In this document: positions 7,683 to 16,874 of the stretch, in pieces
Layout: the number at the start of each line of letters is the position of its first letter
Numbering within the stretch: position 1 is the first letter of the stretch
Assembly: GCF_900605495.1 (NCBI RefSeq)
Contig: NZ_LR027601.1
Location: 124,001 to 188,000, forward strand
Reading direction: 5' to 3'
Length of the DNA stretch: 64,000 nucleotides
From: Bacilliculturomica massiliensis
Lineage (GTDB): Bacteria > Bacillota > Clostridia > Peptostreptococcales > Anaerovoracaceae
The notes under the pieces: model-generated
Told to the model about the DNA's origin: nothing
The model's database searches: none
Seen by the model: only the letters and a program-made list of their open reading frames with translations
Program-made: the position numbers and the translations under genes

Positions 7683-8713
7683 GATACAAGACAGGAATGT
7701 ACGGCGGGTCCTTCGATCCGCTTCACATCGGACATATTCACGATATGATACGGGCAGCATCCGTGTGCGAAGAACTGTACGTCGTTCTCAGCTGGTGCGA
7801 GGGACGGGAATCCACGCCGAAGGAGCTGCGTTATCGCTGGATATACAGCAGTGTCAGCCACCTGTCCAATGTGAAGATCCTGCTCATCGAGGATAAGGCC
7901 GTTACCAAGGAAGAGTACGATTTCGATTTTTATTGGGAAAAGGGGGCTGCCGATATCAAAGCCGCGGTGGGAAAAACCATCGAAGCAGTATTCTGCGGAT
8001 CGGATTACCTGGGGACGGAACGCTTTGAAAGGCTGTACGGAGCGGAGAGCGACGTGGTCTACTTCGACAGAAAAGAAGTGCCGATCTCGTCCACGGAACT
8101 GAGGAACGGCATCTTTCGCCACTGGGCGTACATACCGCCGGCCTGCAGACCTTATTATGTAAAGAAGGTTCTGATCGTCGGAAGTGAGAGCGCGGGAAAA
8201 TCCACACTGGCGCAAAATCTTTCTCTGGCGTATAATACCAACTTTGTCAGCGAGGTGGGCCGCGAGACATGTCAGGCAGCCGGAGGAGAGGAGTACATGA
8301 CGAAGGATGATCTGATAGAAAATCTGGTGCGTCAGAAAGCGGATGAGATCCGCGCGTCGGAACACAGCAACCGCCTGCTTTTTATCGACACCGACGCGGT
8401 GACCACCGAATTTTACGCCCGCTTTCTGCTCTCCGATGAGAAAGAGATTCTGGATTGCTGCAGACTGGCGGACGCCATCTGCCAGGTGAACCGTTTTGAT
8501 CTGATTTTGTTTTTGGAACCGACTGTGGATTTTATACAGGACGGTACCAGAAATGAGACCATCGCTGCTGACCGGGTCAAATACAGCCGGCAGATCAAAG
8601 AACTTTTTGACAGCCGGGGTCTGGAGTATGAGACGCTGGACGGAGACTATCTGTACCGCTTTGACCGGGCAAAACAGCTGATCAGCGAACGCTTCGGGAT
8701 CGAGACCGTGTAG
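7679..8713 (+). CDS. nadR: bifunctional NMN adenylyltransferase / ribosylnicotinamide kinase (NadR type)
   Basis: This enzyme phosphorylates nicotinamide riboside to NMN and adenylates NMN to NAD. The N-terminal half is a nucleotidyltransferase with GGSFDPLHIGH (the HxGH motif) and the late ISSTELRNG motif near residue 140. The C-terminal half is a P-loop kinase with GSESAGKST near residue 170 and an IDTDAVTT segment. The N-terminal HTH of enterobacterial NadR is absent, so this is an enzyme only. I chose ATG 7679, which overlaps the pnuC stop (ATGA), giving 344 residues. The frame is open further upstream only because it runs through pnuC. Confidence 0.94.
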   Translation: MRYKTGMYGGSFDPLHIGHIHDMIRAASVCEELYVVLSWCEGRESTPKELRYRWIYSSVSHLSNVKILLIEDKAVTKEEYDFDFYWEKGAADIKAAVGKTIEAVFCGSDYLGTERFERLYGAESDVVYFDRKEVPISSTELRNGIFRHWAYIPPACRPYYVKKVLIVGSESAGKSTLAQNLSLAYNTNFVSEVGRETCQAAGGEEYMTKDDLIENLVRQKADEIRASEHSNRLLFIDTDAVTTEFYARFLLSDEKEILDCCRLADAICQVNRFDLILFLEPTVDFIQDGTRNETIAADRVKYSRQIKELFDSRGLEYETLDGDYLYRFDRAKQLISERFGIETV

Positions 8714-8885
8714 GGGGGCAGGGATGGGCGGCCGGAACAGACAGGGGGGGACGGAAGCCGTGTGCGGCGCAGGCGTACGTAAGCAACAGTTACAGCGGAA
8801 TCAATGTAACCTTGAAAGATCAGTCCTGTTCAGATAAACTGAAGGCAGTCGATATAAGGGAAGAAACCGGATCGGAGGAAATACA

Positions 8886-9818
8886 GTGAGCGAGGGCAAA
8901 GGGCCGGGAAGATACGGCAGAACAGAGGGCAGGGAGGAAGAGTATTTTCTGTCTGAGTATGAACAGGAGAAATATGAGCGGCCCTCCGTGGCTGCCGATA
9001 TCGTGACGATCACCATCCGCAAGGGTAAAAGCGCTAACTTCCGGAGAGCGCCAAAGCGGTATCTGTCGCTGCTGCTGGTCAAAAGAGGGCAGCATCCTTT
9101 CCGCGGCTGCTGGGCGCTGCCGGGAGGGTTTCTGAGAAAAGGAGAGAGCATCGAGGAATGCGCGCTGCGGGAGCTGCGGGAAGAAACCGGCGTGGACCGC
9201 GTTACACTGCTGCCCCTTGAATGTTTCAGCGATCCGGGGCGCGATCCGCGGGGCTGGATCATATCAAACGCCTTTATTTCTGCGGCAAGCCACGAGCAGT
9301 ACCAGCTGACGCCGAAAGCGGACGCAAAATGGTTTGACGTCAGATACCGTCCAGTCCGCAAGGGCGGGGAAGCCGGAGATGCAGAGGACGCAACTCTTCT
9401 GTGGGGGGATGCGGCAGCGGAGACCGACCACCTGCTGACGCTGACTGACGGGGAACTGACGATCCGCGCTCTCCTGCGGGAACGACGCTGCAAGTTCGGG
9501 AAAATAGAATTTGAGATACTGGAGTCGGAGGGAATCGCCTTCGATCACGCAAAGATCATTGCCGCGGCGATCCACAAGCTGAGAAAAGAGATCCACGACA
9601 ACGAGATCGGCTTCGAGTTCGTTCAGGAGCTTTTTACACTGGCAGAGCTGCAGCAGGTCTATGAGGTCATACTGGACGAGTCTCTGCTGACGCCCAATTT
9701 CAGAAGGAAACTATCGGAATACGTGGAAGCTACTGAGGAAGTGACGACAGGAGCGGGCCACCGCCCGGCCAAACTGTTTCGAAGAAAGGAAGGGGCTCCC
9801 AGGCGTGAAGAACACTGA
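8886..9818 (+). CDS. nrtR: Nudix-family transcriptional regulator of NAD metabolism (NrtR-like)
   Basis: The protein has an N-terminal Nudix domain (about residues 35-170) followed by an NrtR-type winged helix (about 195-300). In the second part, FDHAKIIAAAIHKLRKEI, FTLAELQQVYEVIL and LTPNFRRKL are the typical NrtR signature, and GHRPAKLFR closes it. NrtR proteins repress NAD biosynthesis or salvage genes and release DNA on binding ADP-ribose. Here the Nudix box GX5EX7REUXEEXGU is complete (G...E...RELREETGV), so catalytic ADP-ribose hydrolysis may be retained, which is not the rule in this family. The start is GTG 8886 after CGGAGGA. It lies just downstream of pnuC-nadR, its likely targets. 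Confidence 0.85.
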   Translation: MSEGKGPGRYGRTEGREEEYFLSEYEQEKYERPSVAADIVTITIRKGKSANFRRAPKRYLSLLLVKRGQHPFRGCWALPGGFLRKGESIEECALRELREETGVDRVTLLPLECFSDPGRDPRGWIISNAFISAASHEQYQLTPKADAKWFDVRYRPVRKGGEAGDAEDATLLWGDAAAETDHLLTLTDGELTIRALLRERRCKFGKIEFEILESEGIAFDHAKIIAAAIHKLRKEIHDNEIGFEFVQELFTLAELQQVYEVILDESLLTPNFRRKLSEYVEATEEVTTGAGHRPAKLFRRKEGAPRREEH

Positions 9819-9876
9819 ACTGGGGCCTGCAGGGGAGCCGAAAGGATACCCGATGACACAGGGAGAAGAGACACAC

Positions 9877-10923
9877 ATGGATAAAGATGATTTTGCAGAG
9901 TTTTCCCGTCTGATCGTCACGCAGATCAGAGAGAATGAGGAACACCCGCTGCACAGGTTTTGCGCCTGCGGCTATTACCCGGATTTCTTTTCGATGTTTG
10001 AGACGCTTTACAAAAGAGGATATCTGAATACGCACAAGAGGAAGAAAGCGTTCCTGAACCGTTTACAGCTTCGCGGCAGCTATGATGAAATGAAATTTTG
10101 CCAGGGAGTCTCCGAGCTTTTATTTCTCTACTATGCTGTGGATCGTCATCTGGATTTTTCCGCGGATCAAAAACTTCTGACGGACGCCAATACCGACGTG
10201 GATCTGCAGATCAAAGAAGGAGATTTTCGATACAACATAGAGATTAAATGTCCGGCCTTTGAGATGGACCATTGGAACGTGCTGAAAATAGACCCGTCTT
10301 TCCGGGCGCTGCCAGATCGGGAATCGCATCTGCGCGAAATGTGTAAACTTGAGAGCGAGATCGCGCAGCCGGCCGTGGAAAAGAGCGGGGGAAGATTTAC
10401 GCATTATGAAGTCAAGAAAATAGCGGATGAGAAGCTGAGAGATTTTTTGAGATCGGGGCAGTCAAAATTTCCCGAAAGCGACGACCGGTCCATTAATATT
10501 CTGGCGGTATCGGTTCCAATCAACAATTTTGAAAACTATTGGTCTTTTCTCTTCAATCAATTTTCCGGACTCTTTGTGAGAGAGCAGAACGGCATCTGCC
10601 CTCCCGCCGAATACGATAAAGTCGATATTGTCTATTTGACCTCTCTGGTAACGGGACATCTGCGGCCGAGGGATGGTTATAACTCGTGGGATCTCTCCTC
10701 CTGCTGCAATTTACTGTGCAGAAATCCATTCAGCCGCAAATACCGGCGGCAGTCCTATCGAGGCTATGAAGAGGCGACGCGTATTCTTCCAAACTCTACC
10801 GAGCGCTTTGACGCGTTTTACGCTGAGTTCAAAGTCTATGCGGAAGAGAGACAGCTGCCCTTGCAGGGACTGATGTTTTCCGCTTTTCTCGCAGAGCATT
10901 TTCCTCATCTGTGGAATCAATAG
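9877..10923 (+). CDS. uncharacterised protein with PD-(D/E)xK-like motif
   Basis: I do not recognise a named family. Of the three possible in-frame starts I prefer ATG 9877 (348 residues, MDKDDFAEFS), which has GGGAGAAG eight bases upstream; ATG 9805 would overlap the nrtR-like gene. Residues 107-109 (DVD) and 122-124 (EIK) in TDVDLQIKEGDF...IEIKC have the spacing and strand pattern of the D...(D/E)xK core of restriction-endonuclease-fold proteins. A helix containing ELLFLYYAV precedes them. The rest is mixed alpha/beta without membrane segments. The position after nrtR, almost overlapping it, suggests co-transcription but no clear role in NAD metabolism. Confidence 0.5.
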   Translation: MDKDDFAEFSRLIVTQIRENEEHPLHRFCACGYYPDFFSMFETLYKRGYLNTHKRKKAFLNRLQLRGSYDEMKFCQGVSELLFLYYAVDRHLDFSADQKLLTDANTDVDLQIKEGDFRYNIEIKCPAFEMDHWNVLKIDPSFRALPDRESHLREMCKLESEIAQPAVEKSGGRFTHYEVKKIADEKLRDFLRSGQSKFPESDDRSINILAVSVPINNFENYWSFLFNQFSGLFVREQNGICPPAEYDKVDIVYLTSLVTGHLRPRDGYNSWDLSSCCNLLCRNPFSRKYRRQSYRGYEEATRILPNSTERFDAFYAEFKVYAEERQLPLQGLMFSAFLAEHFPHLWNQ

Positions 10924-11142
10924 ATGGTAATTTCCAACGCAGACCTGTGCCGCCCAGTTCAGAGATGGGGCCGAGCATCCATGTATTCGTGTTGATTTCT
11001 TGCGGGATAATAGTTGAAATCTCAGAAACCAGTATATTTATATTATTTTATAAAATGGAAGCCTTGATATTAAGCCCGTTTCATTATATATTAAATCTGT
11101 CCGAACATTTAAACTTTTTGCGCGGAAGAATGGAGGGGCAAG

Positions 11143-12159
11143 ATGAAAATCACGATTCTGAGCCGTAAGGAGCTGGAGAGGGTCCTGGAAATGCCAAGAG
11201 TCGTCCATGGCGTCAAGGCAGTGTACAAATTAAAGTCGCAGGGCGATACGGTGGTCTGGCCGCTGGTGGAGCATCAGTTTTCAGGGAGTGAAGCCGTCAT
11301 GGATATCCGGTCCGGAGGCGTTTTCGGCGATATCAATCTGCACGGACTGAAAATGCTGAACAATTTTCCGGAAAACGCAGCCGTTGGGCTGCCGGTATTC
11401 ACGGGAATGCTGATGGTGTTTGACTCTGATAACGGTCTTCCCCTGGGGGTAATGGACGCCGCATATATTACATGTATGCGGACCGGAGCGGCAGGCGCCA
11501 TCGGGGTGCAGACGCTGGCCAGACCCGAATCTGAGGTGCTGTTTATGCTGGGCGCCGGCAAGCAGTCCATCTTTCAGATCGCAGCCACGCTGACCTGCAT
11601 GCCCGGGATCAGGAAGGTGTATATTGCAGACGCTTTAAGCCAGGAGAATGCGGGGGATTTTGCCGAGAGCTGCCGCAACCGGCTGAAGGAAGGGTTTGGC
11701 ATAGACAGGCCGGACGTGGATTTTACAGCATCCACAGATATGGCGCGGGACATCGGAGAAAGCGATATCGTGATCACCATTACACCGGCCCGCTCGCCCG
11801 TCATTAAAAAGGAGTGGATCAGACCGGGCACGCATTTCAGCTGCATCGGCGCGGATATGGCGGGAAAGGAAGAGATCGACGCGGAACTGTTCCGGGGAGC
11901 ACGGGTCTATGCCGACGATATCAATCAGTGCGCGAGAGTGGGAGAAATGGAAATTCCCATCAAGACCGGCGTCATTGCAAAGGATGATGTGATCGGGGAA
12001 ATCGGCCAGGTGCTGGCCGGAAGGATAGAGGGAAGAAAAACAGCGGAGGATATTACGATCTTCGACGCTACAGGCCTGGCGCTGCTCGATCTGGTCACGG
12101 CGAAAAGCGCGATCGAACTGGCCGCCGAAAAAAATCTGGGCACGGTTGTGGAGATATAG
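11143..12159 (+). CDS. ornithine cyclodeaminase / mu-crystallin family protein
   Basis: This is an NAD(P)-dependent enzyme of the ornithine cyclodeaminase superfamily, whose members include ornithine cyclodeaminase, alanine dehydrogenase, and imine or opine reductases. Visible features are the dinucleotide-binding LFMLGAGKQSIFQ near residue 130, TCMRTGAAGAIG in the substrate region, SDIVITITPARSPVI, and HFSCIGADMAGKEEID. It has usual length (338 residues) and a strong GGAGGGG site. It begins a tight run of four genes (aminotransferase, acetyltransferase, M20 amidase), which points to metabolism of a specific amino acid. The substrate cannot be told from the sequence. Confidence 0.85.
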   Translation: MKITILSRKELERVLEMPRVVHGVKAVYKLKSQGDTVVWPLVEHQFSGSEAVMDIRSGGVFGDINLHGLKMLNNFPENAAVGLPVFTGMLMVFDSDNGLPLGVMDAAYITCMRTGAAGAIGVQTLARPESEVLFMLGAGKQSIFQIAATLTCMPGIRKVYIADALSQENAGDFAESCRNRLKEGFGIDRPDVDFTASTDMARDIGESDIVITITPARSPVIKKEWIRPGTHFSCIGADMAGKEEIDAELFRGARVYADDINQCARVGEMEIPIKTGVIAKDDVIGEIGQVLAGRIEGRKTAEDITIFDATGLALLDLVTAKSAIELAAEKNLGTVVEI

Positions 12160-12173
12160 AGGGGAGACGACGG

Positions 12174-13316
12174 ATGAAGATTGATAATTTTGTATTGGAA
12201 AACTGGTTGAATCCTGCCTGCGAGAGCGAAAAGAATAAAGTCTATCTGGGAGGCAGCTGCGTACTGCCGCTGACCGTGGAAGAATTATTCGAGCTGACAG
12301 GGGAGAGCCTGGAAGACTTCCTGGAAGAAGTGAAGCATATGAATCTGGGATACGCAAATTTTGCAGGCACGCCGAGACTTCGCAGAGCGGTGGCAAAACT
12401 TTACAGAGAGGTGCGGCCGGAAGACGTGGTCCTGGTACACGGCGGAACCGGCGCGAATAACACGGTGGTCATGACGCTGATCGAGCCTTCGGACAATATC
12501 ATATCCATTATGCCGAATTACCAGCAGTTCGATTCGATCCCCAAATCCATCGGCACGGAGGTGCGGCAGGTGGATCTGAAGCCGGAGGCGGGCTACCGCC
12601 TGGATCTGAACGAGGTGAGACAGGCGGTGGACAGCAATACGAAAGCCATTTTGTTTACGAATCCCAATAATCCCACGGGCGCCCTGCTGAGCCTTGAAGA
12701 AATGGAGGAGATCGCTGAAATTGCCAGATCGGTGGACGCCTGGGTCGTCTGTGACGAGATGTACAGGGGGCTCAAAGATGAATACATGCCTTCCTTCGCG
12801 GATCTCTATGATAAGGCCATCGTGACCTGCAGTTCCTCTAAAATCTATTCGATGGCAGGCACACGGGTGGGCTGGATCATATGCAGGGATGAAGAACTCA
12901 GAAGGGAGCTGTTCAACCGCAGATCCTATGATTCCATCTGCGGCGGGGTATTTGACGAGTGGATCTTCGCCATTGCCCTGGAGCACGCGGACAAAATTTT
13001 CGCCCGCAGCAGAAGCATCGTCAGGAAGAACAAAGCCATCGTGGACCAGTGGCTGAAGGGACACAAATACGTACATCAATATGCGGAATCCTACGGCACC
13101 ACCTATCTGATCCACTATGATCTGGATGTGGACGCAGAAAAATTCTGCGACGGTCTGTTGGACAAAAAAGGCGTGCTGGTCTGTCACGGAGATTGCTTCT
13201 ATATGCCGCACACCTTCCGGCTGTCCCTGTCCCATGCAGAAAAACTGGAAGAGGGACTGCGGCTTATCGACGAATATATCGGCGAGTTGGCCGCGGCGGG
13301 CAAAGGGATGAAATAA
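12174..13316 (+). CDS. PLP-dependent aminotransferase, class I/II
   Basis: The fold-type I aminotransferase has 380 residues. Motifs in order are GGTGANNTVVMTLI (cofactor phosphate region), FTNPNNPTGALL with the conserved Asn/Pro, VVCDEMYRG with the Asp that binds the pyridine nitrogen, the Schiff-base lysine in CSSSKIYSMAGTRVGW, and a C-terminal FRLSLSH carrying the carboxylate-binding Arg. It starts 14 bp after the cyclodeaminase-family gene behind GGGGAGA. It resembles the aspartate or capreomycidine-synthase-like subgroups, but I cannot assign the amino donor. In context it probably works on the same substrate pool as its neighbours. Confidence 0.88.
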   Translation: MKIDNFVLENWLNPACESEKNKVYLGGSCVLPLTVEELFELTGESLEDFLEEVKHMNLGYANFAGTPRLRRAVAKLYREVRPEDVVLVHGGTGANNTVVMTLIEPSDNIISIMPNYQQFDSIPKSIGTEVRQVDLKPEAGYRLDLNEVRQAVDSNTKAILFTNPNNPTGALLSLEEMEEIAEIARSVDAWVVCDEMYRGLKDEYMPSFADLYDKAIVTCSSSKIYSMAGTRVGWIICRDEELRRELFNRRSYDSICGGVFDEWIFAIALEHADKIFARSRSIVRKNKAIVDQWLKGHKYVHQYAESYGTTYLIHYDLDVDAEKFCDGLLDKKGVLVCHGDCFYMPHTFRLSLSHAEKLEEGLRLIDEYIGELAAAGKGMK

Positions 13317-13372
13317 TTACATTGCAATTCTGCGCCGGTTGGCCTCACAGGCCGGAGAAAGGAGGCGAAGGC

Positions 13373-14653
13373 ATGAAGGAAAGAGAAATAAGAGCGTTGA
13401 CGCCGGACGATCTGACGGATTATACAGGGCTGTATCTGAACGCGTATCCCTCGGGGAAGGATCTGTCTGAAGCGTGCTTCGACAAGTATTTTAAACGCAG
13501 CCTGCAGGCCATGGGAGAATACCCTCACGTGCATTTCTTCGGACTTTTTGAAGAAGGAACGCTGATCGCGACCATGAAGCTGATCGATTTTGATATCAAT
13601 CTCTTTGGCCAGATGAGAAAGGCTACGGGACTCATGTCCCTGGGCGTACATACGCTGCACAAGAAAAAAGGCGCCGCCAGAGATATGGTCCGTTTTTTTG
13701 AAAAATATACGGTGGAATCAGGAACAGCCGTTTCCGTGCTTCTCCCGTTTCGGATCGATTTTTACAGAAAGCTGGGCTATGGATGCGGTACCAGGCTGGA
13801 CGAATACCACATTCAAATGGAATATCTGCCGGAAAACAGGAACTTGTCCCGGTTGCGGATGCTGAGCAAGAGCGATATGGGAAAGATCGTGGACTGTCAC
13901 CGTGAATTTGTCAGGAGAAATCACGGCGCGCTGGATAAATTCGAAGAAGAGATCCGCGATATGGAAAGCGACGACGAGATCCGGCGCATAGGGTATTTTG
14001 AAGAGGGACGGCTGAAGGGCTACGCGGCGTTCACGTATGCCGGAACCTCTGACCACAACTATACGCTCAACATGATGGATGTAAAAGAATTGATCTACCA
14101 CGACCAGGAAACGCTGAGCGCGCTCTTAGGCGGTCTCAGGCTCCAGAACGATCTGGCGCAGACTGTTAAAATACGCAGCGGCGAGCCGGATTTTTTCCAT
14201 CTGCTCCGGAGCCCTCAGGACGTCAGCGGAAACTATATCGATTTTGGGTTTCTCCAGACAAATGTTTCCGCAGTGGGCACGATGTACAAGATTCCGGAAA
14301 TACGCAGGTTCATCGAAGACACCAGCCACAGGGAATTCCCGCCGGAAGATCTGACCGTCGGGTTTTGCGTGCGGGACGAAAACGGTGAAGCGGAGCAGCG
14401 GTTTGCAGTCGGATTTGCCGCAGACGACAGCCGGAGCCGCTGGTCCTATGCCGGATCGGAAAAAGCATTTTCTGAGGCGGAGGTCCACGTGGCCTGCAGG
14501 CTCTCCGACCTGAGTTCCCTTTTTATGGGGAGCGCGGAGTTTGGGGGACTGGAAAGACTGGGCGTCATGAAAACGGACGATCCGTCGTACGTGGGGAGAC
14601 TGGATCTGTTGTTCCATGCACGGCAGAAGCCCTTTAGCAATACTGATTTTTAA
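13373..14653 (+). CDS. GNAT family N-acetyltransferase, Eis-like
   Basis: The 426-residue protein matches the layout of Eis-type acetyltransferases. An N-terminal GNAT domain has the acetyl-CoA segment SLGVHTLHKKKGAARDMVRFF, then LLPFRIDFYRKLGYG; a second GNAT-like domain follows, and a C-terminal sterol-carrier-like domain. Eis proteins acetylate amines such as aminoglycosides or lysines with broad specificity. I chose ATG 13373 after AAAGGAGG; the frame is open upstream but overlaps the aminotransferase. Co-orientation with amino-acid enzymes suggests the physiological substrate is an amine or amino acid here, though that is inference. Confidence 0.8.
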   Translation: MKEREIRALTPDDLTDYTGLYLNAYPSGKDLSEACFDKYFKRSLQAMGEYPHVHFFGLFEEGTLIATMKLIDFDINLFGQMRKATGLMSLGVHTLHKKKGAARDMVRFFEKYTVESGTAVSVLLPFRIDFYRKLGYGCGTRLDEYHIQMEYLPENRNLSRLRMLSKSDMGKIVDCHREFVRRNHGALDKFEEEIRDMESDDEIRRIGYFEEGRLKGYAAFTYAGTSDHNYTLNMMDVKELIYHDQETLSALLGGLRLQNDLAQTVKIRSGEPDFFHLLRSPQDVSGNYIDFGFLQTNVSAVGTMYKIPEIRRFIEDTSHREFPPEDLTVGFCVRDENGEAEQRFAVGFAADDSRSRWSYAGSEKAFSEAEVHVACRLSDLSSLFMGSAEFGGLERLGVMKTDDPSYVGRLDLLFHARQKPFSNTDF

Positions 14654-14710
14654 CTGAGCGGAGGTCCCTTCTGCGGTCTCGTCCATAGAAGGGAAAGACA
14701 GGAGCGTAGA

Positions 14711-15958
14711 GTGTTTCAATATCATGAAATTCTAAATCGGGGTGAGGAGATCCAGATGCGTCTGAGAGAGCTGGGGGCGGTCTCCAAAACAGAAGGAGTG
14801 CCGGGAATTTGGCGGGCAGTCCACACCGATTCGGACTGCCGGGGCAAAGGGCTGATCGCGCAGTGGATGAAAGAAGCCGGGCTGCAGGTCCGGGAAGACT
14901 GTTTCGGAAATATTTACGGCCGCTTGGAAGGAGAAGTACCGGAGACTATATTGACCGGGTCTCATGTGGATACGGTGAAAAACGGGGGACTTTATGATGG
15001 GGCGTGCGGTGTAGCCACAGCTGTCAGCGCGGTGGGCGCTCTGGTCAAAGCCGGCTGGAAGCCCTATTACTCTGTGGAAATAATCGGAATAGAAGAAGAG
15101 GAAGGAAGCCGTTTTGATCTGCTCTATCCGGGAAGCCGCGCCATCGTGGGCCATCTTCTCACAGAAGAACTCGATAGCCGGGATGAAAACGGAATCGTAC
15201 TGAAAGAACTGATGGAAGAAAAGGGCTATGACTGGAAGCGCATTTCTGAGGCAGACCGGCGTGGGGACGTGAAAGAGTTCATAGAACTTCATATTGAGCA
15301 GGGGGCCGTTCTCGAAAAGGAGGGGCTGTCCATCGGCCTGGTGGAACACATCACCGGGATGATGAAAGCAGATGTGGCGATCTACGGCGAGCAGAATCAC
15401 GCCGGGACGACGCCGATGTATCTGCGGAAGGACCCTGTGGTGAAAACAGCGGAACTGATCCTGAACATGACAGAGCGCGTAAAGGAAATCTCGCGTTCAG
15501 CCGTTATTACCATAGGCGAACTGGACCTGCAGCCAAACGTGTCAAATGTGATACCGGGGCGGGTTCATTTTGTGATCGATATGAGAGACGGAGACGGCGC
15601 GGCGCTGCTGGACGCAAAAAAAGCGGTGGAGCGTATCATTCACAGTGCTGAGGACGACGGCTTCCGTACGGAACTGAAAATATACAGTTATAAAGAGCCG
15701 GTGTCCTTAGACGCCGGCCTGGTGGACTGCTTGGAAGAGGCGGCGCGGGAAGCCGGAGCCGCCTATAAAAGAATGAACAGCGGCGCGGGACACGATTCCA
15801 TGGCTATCGCAGGAGAGATCCCGACCTGCATGATATTCATTCCCAGCGTAGATGGGATCAGCCATTCGCCCCAAGAGTACACCAGACCGGAAGATCTGGG
15901 CTGGGGCTGCGAAGTTTTGGGAAGACTGTTGGTGAAACGGGCGAAAGGCAGGAAATGA
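14711..15958 (+). CDS. M20 family Zn-dependent amidase (hydantoinase/N-carbamoyl-amino acid amidohydrolase type)
   Basis: The family hydrolyses N-carbamoyl-L-amino acids, allantoate or ureidoglycine, using two metals. The 415-residue protein shows LTGSHVDTVKNGGLYDGACGV (metal His/Asp, with the second Asp in YDG), the catalytic IEEEEGSRF Glu pair, ELHIEQGAVLE, the dimerisation-domain NHAGTTPM with its substrate-binding His, and a C-terminal SGAGHDSM and ISHSPQEYT with the last metal His. The start is GTG 14711 behind CAGGAGCG. It ends the four-gene cluster and suggests release of an amino acid from a carbamoyl or amide form. Confidence 0.87.
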   Translation: MFQYHEILNRGEEIQMRLRELGAVSKTEGVPGIWRAVHTDSDCRGKGLIAQWMKEAGLQVREDCFGNIYGRLEGEVPETILTGSHVDTVKNGGLYDGACGVATAVSAVGALVKAGWKPYYSVEIIGIEEEEGSRFDLLYPGSRAIVGHLLTEELDSRDENGIVLKELMEEKGYDWKRISEADRRGDVKEFIELHIEQGAVLEKEGLSIGLVEHITGMMKADVAIYGEQNHAGTTPMYLRKDPVVKTAELILNMTERVKEISRSAVITIGELDLQPNVSNVIPGRVHFVIDMRDGDGAALLDAKKAVERIIHSAEDDGFRTELKIYSYKEPVSLDAGLVDCLEEAAREAGAAYKRMNSGAGHDSMAIAGEIPTCMIFIPSVDGISHSPQEYTRPEDLGWGCEVLGRLLVKRAKGRK

Positions 15959-15959
15959 A

Positions 15960-16155
15960 GCAAACGCGCCCCAGGCAGACATCCGTCTGCCGTGTCCCCG
16001 GACGTGCATGCAAAAATCAGGGCCGGGGAGCCGGATCGATCTGACGTTGCGGTTCCCCGCCTGCAGAATGCAGGATCCATTGATATGGGCTGAAATGCTC
16101 GGGCGACTTGACCTTACACCAGCGATCCGATATCGTAAAATTGAGTGGCGGATAA
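15960..16155. other. intergenic DNA before the CRISPR island
   Basis: A small GC-rich hairpin (GGCAGACATCCGTCTGCC, 15974-15991) without a T tract is the only structure I see. There is no gene. The duplicated CRISPR-side segment begins at its end. Confidence 0.4.
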
Positions 16156-16708
16156 TGAAGAAATACCTGTGATCGATCAATTACAACGGATTTTTACAAG
16201 GTGATGATAAGGGAACGGAAGGAAAAAATCATTGATTACAGCAGGGATCGGCTAATTGAAGCTGGAACCTAGTCTTTCACATCAGCAGCGGGTTATCGCT
16301 ACTGATGATCCAATATATTTTTGTGGCTTTTAGATGTCTGCATCACAAAACGGTTACTTTATGTTGGATCGTCTGTACAGATTCTGTTGTAAGCTAAGAT
16401 TTAGAGAGCTGTCTTGACTTGGAATAGGTGTTCCGATATAGTTAAGTCAGGCGATGAATGGGGCTTGATAAGAGTGGATCATAGTTTCAATGATTGGGAA
16501 TCCTGAAAAGGCAGAACGGCAAACAAGGATCATCAGCGCCAAGTGACGGATCGTTTCAAAATGAACAAAAGGTAATAGCGGTGCGAATGTGAAGCGAACA
16601 TAAAATCTCTGGGAGATTCGCACCTAAAAAATTTGTATGCGATGGGATGAGGACCGTAGGAATTTGGGTGGTATTGCCCGCGGGGAAACGGTTTTCTTGT
16701 GTTTTGCT
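16156..16708 (+). repeat. duplicated segment, copy 1: kinase 3' remnant plus CRISPR leader
   Basis: This ~553-bp stretch is a near-identical direct copy of 18163-18745. Its first ~115 bp correspond to the last ~38 codons of the kinase gene at 17384-18295, with substitutions and a one-base insertion near the end that breaks the frame. The rest matches the sequence between that gene and the second array. Copy 1 lacks about 30 bp present in copy 2 (the ATTTTTATGTAAGATATTGG part), next to a TATGCGATG word. Both copies run directly into a CRISPR repeat, so the shared non-coding part is the leader. Confidence 0.9.
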
Positions 16709-16874
16709 GTCAGGCTCTGTGCGGGCCTGTGGATTGAAATTGCAGCACAATCCCGCTGCCTCCACGACCTGCGTATGGTCAGGCTCTGTGAGAGCCTGTG
16801 GATTGAAATTGCGATATGACAGCCGTTTTGTATTTTATGATAGTCAGGCTCTGTGAGGACCTGATGATTTCATT
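16709..16874 (+). CRISPR. CRISPR array 1 (short, 3 repeats, last one degenerate)
   Basis: 32-bp repeats are at 16709-16740, 16778-16809 and 16843-16874, with spacers of 37 and 33 bp. Repeats 1 and 2 differ from the array-2 consensus at one to three positions (GGCTCTGTG instead of GGCTCCGTG; GCGGG in repeat 1). Repeat 3 is heavily changed in its second half and ends in TTTCATT. The array ends 64 bp before the HTH gene. It follows leader copy 1 and has the same orientation as array 2. Confidence 0.9.
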
